Shown here: one piece after another, positions 60,895 through 64,000 of the stretch
Position numbering within the stretch: position 1 is the first letter of the stretch
Layout: each line of letters opens with the position of its first letter
Source: Anisakis pegreffii
Taxonomy: Eukaryota > Nematoda > Chromadorea > Rhabditida > Anisakidae
Assembly: GCA_035041965.1 (NCBI GenBank)
Contig: JAPYMA010000568.1
Location: forward strand, 186,001-250,000
Direction of reading: 5' to 3'
Length of the DNA stretch: 64,000 nt
The notes under the pieces: model-generated
Database searches by the model: none
Seen by the model: the letters and a program-made list of their open reading frames with translations, nothing else
What the model was told of the DNA's origin: nothing
Made by a program: the position numbers and the translations under genes

Positions 60895-61829
60895 CTGTAA
60901 AGCGACACAAGCACACTACTTTTGATCTTCTGCATACCATACAGATCAATCGTTTTGAATTGATTAATAACAATAGGATGTGATCACTCTCATTACTGAT
61001 GATCGAATGTCATAAGATACGCTGACAAGCCGCAAGCCATCACTTAAATAATCATAAATCCCTATCACTAAAGCCCGCTCTGACCTCGCAAAATGCTACA
61101 ATCACCGAAGAAACTCATTCCCACATTTCAGTCATTTCTACGAATCTGTCTCATTCACCCACCACACAAATCGCCCTATCTAACAGTCAGCTTCCGGTGA
61201 ATGCAACCGAAATCGATATTTCTGCAGCTTCACCATGAGATTGATGGATCAGAAAGCCCTGAGCCCTGGACGATACCATACAATGAAATGTACGAAAATG
61301 TTTCGAAAATTCGACTCGATTCAAACTAACCACATGCGCATGGATCACGCGAAAATCAAATGCCATGGACATTCGATTTATTCATAACCTATAGTCTCTT
61401 ACTTCAATTTCTTATGAATGGACAGATGAACGGATGAAGAGGTGCTTCGAAGGGTGAGATGAACAGAATGAAAATTTGAGAAGTTAAGAAAACTTTCGCA
61501 AAATTATATTCATTCATTGGTGGATACGGAAGCTCTGAAGAAACGATACTTTCACGGCCGTTATACCAGTTCAGTGTTTTTTACTGGTCAACTACAACCG
61601 TTGCAATCAACAATGAATGATTCACATTATTTGTGCTAGTTGCATTCGGTTTTGACGGAATCACGTTGGTGAGTTTGACTGTTTTGCGAAAGCTGAGATG
61701 ATAACATGCACTTATCCTTGTAGGATATCATCGCATCGTTAGAGGACATAGGCACAGAATTATTTCTACGATGTACGTTAAGTCAGATTGGTATGAAAGA
61801 GTGACCAGCATTGCCTTGACAGTGAAATC

Positions 61830-61905
61830 TAATCTATTGATAGGATCAATCCAATGGTTTAAAAACCTAATCTACTGATAGGATCAATCCAGTGGTTTAA
61901 AAACT
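61830..61905. repeat. 38-bp tandem duplication
   Basis: Two adjacent copies of taatctattgataggatcaa followed by tccaatggtttaaaaacc, differing at only a few bases. Confidence 0.85.
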
Positions 61906-62270
61906 TATCGATGCTGGCAATCGAAGTGCAATTAGATACTGCTCTCGATTAAGTCTAAAACCTACCCTGCCTTTACTTCACAGTTCTCCGGCTACTGGTT
62001 TTTAGTAAGTGTGGGTGCGAAAATTTCTTGTTTTTTGAATTGAGTGCATAAATTTGTTTTACACTGATCGTGAGAGATTCACAGAGGAAATGAAAAAACA
62101 TCTCCGACATCTTAGTACGCCCATCCTCCTTTGATTCAATTGATTCAACTGTTTAATTACTCAGAACAGAGAACAAGGTTCGTTATTCGGTGTAATTTGC
62201 AACGGATAATGGTGTGATGAATCTCACTAAAAGATATTTGGTGCATATCCTGAGCACATAGTGAAAAGTT

Positions 62271-62891
62271 GTGAGCGTGCAAACGTTGAGTGCAAAGGCA
62301 TGCAATACAGACACTATCATGCAGTACGAAGAGCACGACTCAAACGAAGTACGACGACTTCCAGTGACCTATTTGACAGCTCCGGTTGAGTTCCCCTTAT
62401 CTCCGATATCGTATTCTGTTCTGGTAGGTAATGATGATGATAAACCTGTGCTTAATGACAGTTTTTTTCATAATCAGTAATAACAGCTGAGATGATGTGT
62501 GTTCGATATGTGACGGTTCGTTCGTAAATTGAAAAATGGGAGCTTAAGTGATGCATCTGAAAAATATTGTACTGTACTCCACGAGCTGATTTCGTTGAGT
62601 TTTTGAAAGTATTTCGTTGTTCTGTAAACCTTGCGAAATATGTCGTACACGGTTGATAGTTACATATACATTCCTGAAATGCAAACTACCGTAAAAGGCA
62701 GTGAACCGATATCATTTCCGTCACGGATATGCTCTACCCCTGTAAGTAGGAATATCCCGGAACACTCAGTAAGTACATCGAAAGAGGTGGACGGGACTTG
62801 GTTTAGGAGGACAGTTCGGAGAACGGATTGTGCTAGAGAGAGAAAGTGTACTGAATTAGGTAAGGGGAAGAATATTTACGAGAAGTTTTGA
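62271..62891 (+). other. Two coding-like plus-strand frames
   Basis: 62271-62480 includes EVRRLPVTYLTAPVEFPL and meets a donor-like GTAGGTAATG near 62425. 62631-62891 starts MSYTVDSYIYIPEMQTT (second Met) and contains three GTAAG-like donors. They could be 5' exons of a gene running off the right edge. No family recognised. Confidence 0.2.
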
Positions 62892-63257
62892 AATTAGCGA
62901 AAAATTTTTTGTAAAACACATCCGAAAACAGGAAAAAAGGAAGGGAAGTGCCAATTGCATGAAAGATAGCGTGCAAGAAAGGTGTGTGTGGGGATTAGTG
63001 GTGAAAATGGAAAAAATGTGATCTACAGAATCTATAGTGCAGCCTGGAAGGCCTAGCTAACTGTGCGTCTTGAAGCAGCGGTTCTCGGTTTTTCTGACCC
63101 ATCGCCTTCTCCCCGTTGAAATGCAAGGGCTAGCAAATCGTCTCTTACCGTCTCATTATACTACTATCCAGAGGATAGTTTTCTGAGCAACTGAGGAAAC
63201 GTTGCGACAATTTGAAAAATATAACTCAAGACTCAACTGACTCAAAGAGTGACTCAC

Positions 63258-63317
63258 ATCGCAAACACCGACTCTTCTTTTTCTCCTCGTTTTTGAGAGG
63301 TTGCTCAAACGGGACAT
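63258..63317 (-). other. Possible 60-nt minus-strand exon
   Basis: A strong acceptor (TGCATTTTTTTAG) and donor (GAT|GTGAGTC) frame 60 nt with two open phases. One reads VPFEQPLKNEEKKKSRCLR; the other starts MSRLSNLSKTRRKRR and ends in phase 0, compatible with the calmodulin-segment exons. It could be an upstream RyR exon, but I cannot match it to RyR sequence. Confidence 0.25.
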
Positions 63318-64000
63318 CTAAAAAAATGCATCAACAACACCGACAACAACAACACTGATAATCACGTAAACAATCACGAAAGGAAAACAGACACAATTAT
63401 GGAATGAAAACAAATTTTGAAAATTCAAAAGCAAACGAATCAATCCGTCTTTCCTTATCATGCTCAGCTTTCCAGAAAGATGAATAAAATAACGCAACAA
63501 AACATGACCATATTACAAACACAGACACGAACACACATACAAACGAAAATTTATTCAGATTGTTGAATTCAAAAACGTCTAAATCTATTCACTTGGAACC
63601 GAATGCTAAGTTATTATCTTCAGTGTTATCAAGCTTGAAAGATTGGTGATTTCTTTCATATTTGATCGCTGTTCTGCTCATATGTGACCTATGCCTTATA
63701 GTCATGGAACCATTCCATCATATAACAACTATCCAATAGTCTTTTTTGATCGCCCGTCTCTCATTCCCTAACCATCACTCATATCAACTGATTCGTTCAT
63801 TTCAAATAGCGATACCTTGAAATTCATTTGCATCATCCTTTAATCCGAAGTACTTGTGCGTGCAAACAATTTAGAACTGCTGGTAATATCAGAAACTAAT
63901 CCAAAATTGAAACAGCATCAACATCAATAAATAAATTATACGCTTGCTTACATGCATGCATGACATTTTGCAGTGCGATTCTGAGGAGACTATAAATACA

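Larger units (their letters stand above)
60895..64000. other. Upstream RyR intron or intergenic; no certain exon
   Basis: The N-terminal RyR exons are not recognisable here. Contents: a 38-bp tandem duplication (61830-61905), two coding-like plus frames (62271-62480 and 62631-62891), a short hAT-like terminal sequence (63076-63106) and a possible minus-strand 60-nt exon (63258-63317). Confidence 0.5.

Noticed and set aside
1..64000. tRNA, rRNA or spliced-leader RNA genes
   Set aside because: Scanned by eye for the B-box consensus with a matching A-box and for the nematode SL1 leader; no convincing candidate found. A covariance-model scan would be decisive.

Overview
The window is AT-rich animal DNA with a low gene density and many short introns whose acceptors mostly end TTTCAG or TTTAG. 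It is very probably from a nematode. The two genes I can identify are a ryanodine receptor that looks like the nematode UNC-68 type and a two-pore-domain (TWK/K2P) potassium channel. The species cannot be named from this sequence. I see no tRNA, rRNA, CRISPR array or bacterial-type operon.

Layout. 1-16773: no recognisable gene; a 74-bp near-palindrome (4231-4304), simple repeats and a few unassigned ORFs. 16774-17106 (minus): a possible three-exon small secreted protein. 17862-17989: a 47-bp tandem repeat. 19560-19716: a GC-rich MITE-like element. 19806-28508 (minus): a complete 14-exon K2P channel gene; every splice phase joins and gives 800 residues. Its first intron carries a fold-back element (27714-27895), and a relative lies at 36017-36248. 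28509-45234: intergenic, with hairpins, repeats and unassigned ORFs. 45235-60894 (minus): the last 29 coding exons of a ryanodine receptor, about 1,374 residues from the calmodulin-binding segment to the C-terminus. The N-terminal two thirds of the protein were not found and should lie upstream, beyond the right edge or in 60895-64000. 60895-64000: no certain gene.

Main result. The calmodulin-binding segment of the receptor is encoded twice, by exons 60782-60894 and 59323-59432. Both start in phase 0 and end in phase 2, both join the same next exon, and they align without gaps from the anchor tryptophan on. Including both would break the frame, so they should be mutually exclusive. One is the canonical segment. 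The other keeps the hydrophobic anchors but replaces the redox-sensitive cysteine and most of the C-terminal half. Alternative splicing could therefore set the calmodulin and redox sensitivity of the calcium-release channel.

Functionally, both identified genes act in muscle and nerve excitability: the K2P channel sets background potassium leak, and the ryanodine receptor releases calcium from the sarcoplasmic or endoplasmic reticulum. They lie on the same strand about 17 kb apart, with no sign of co-regulation.
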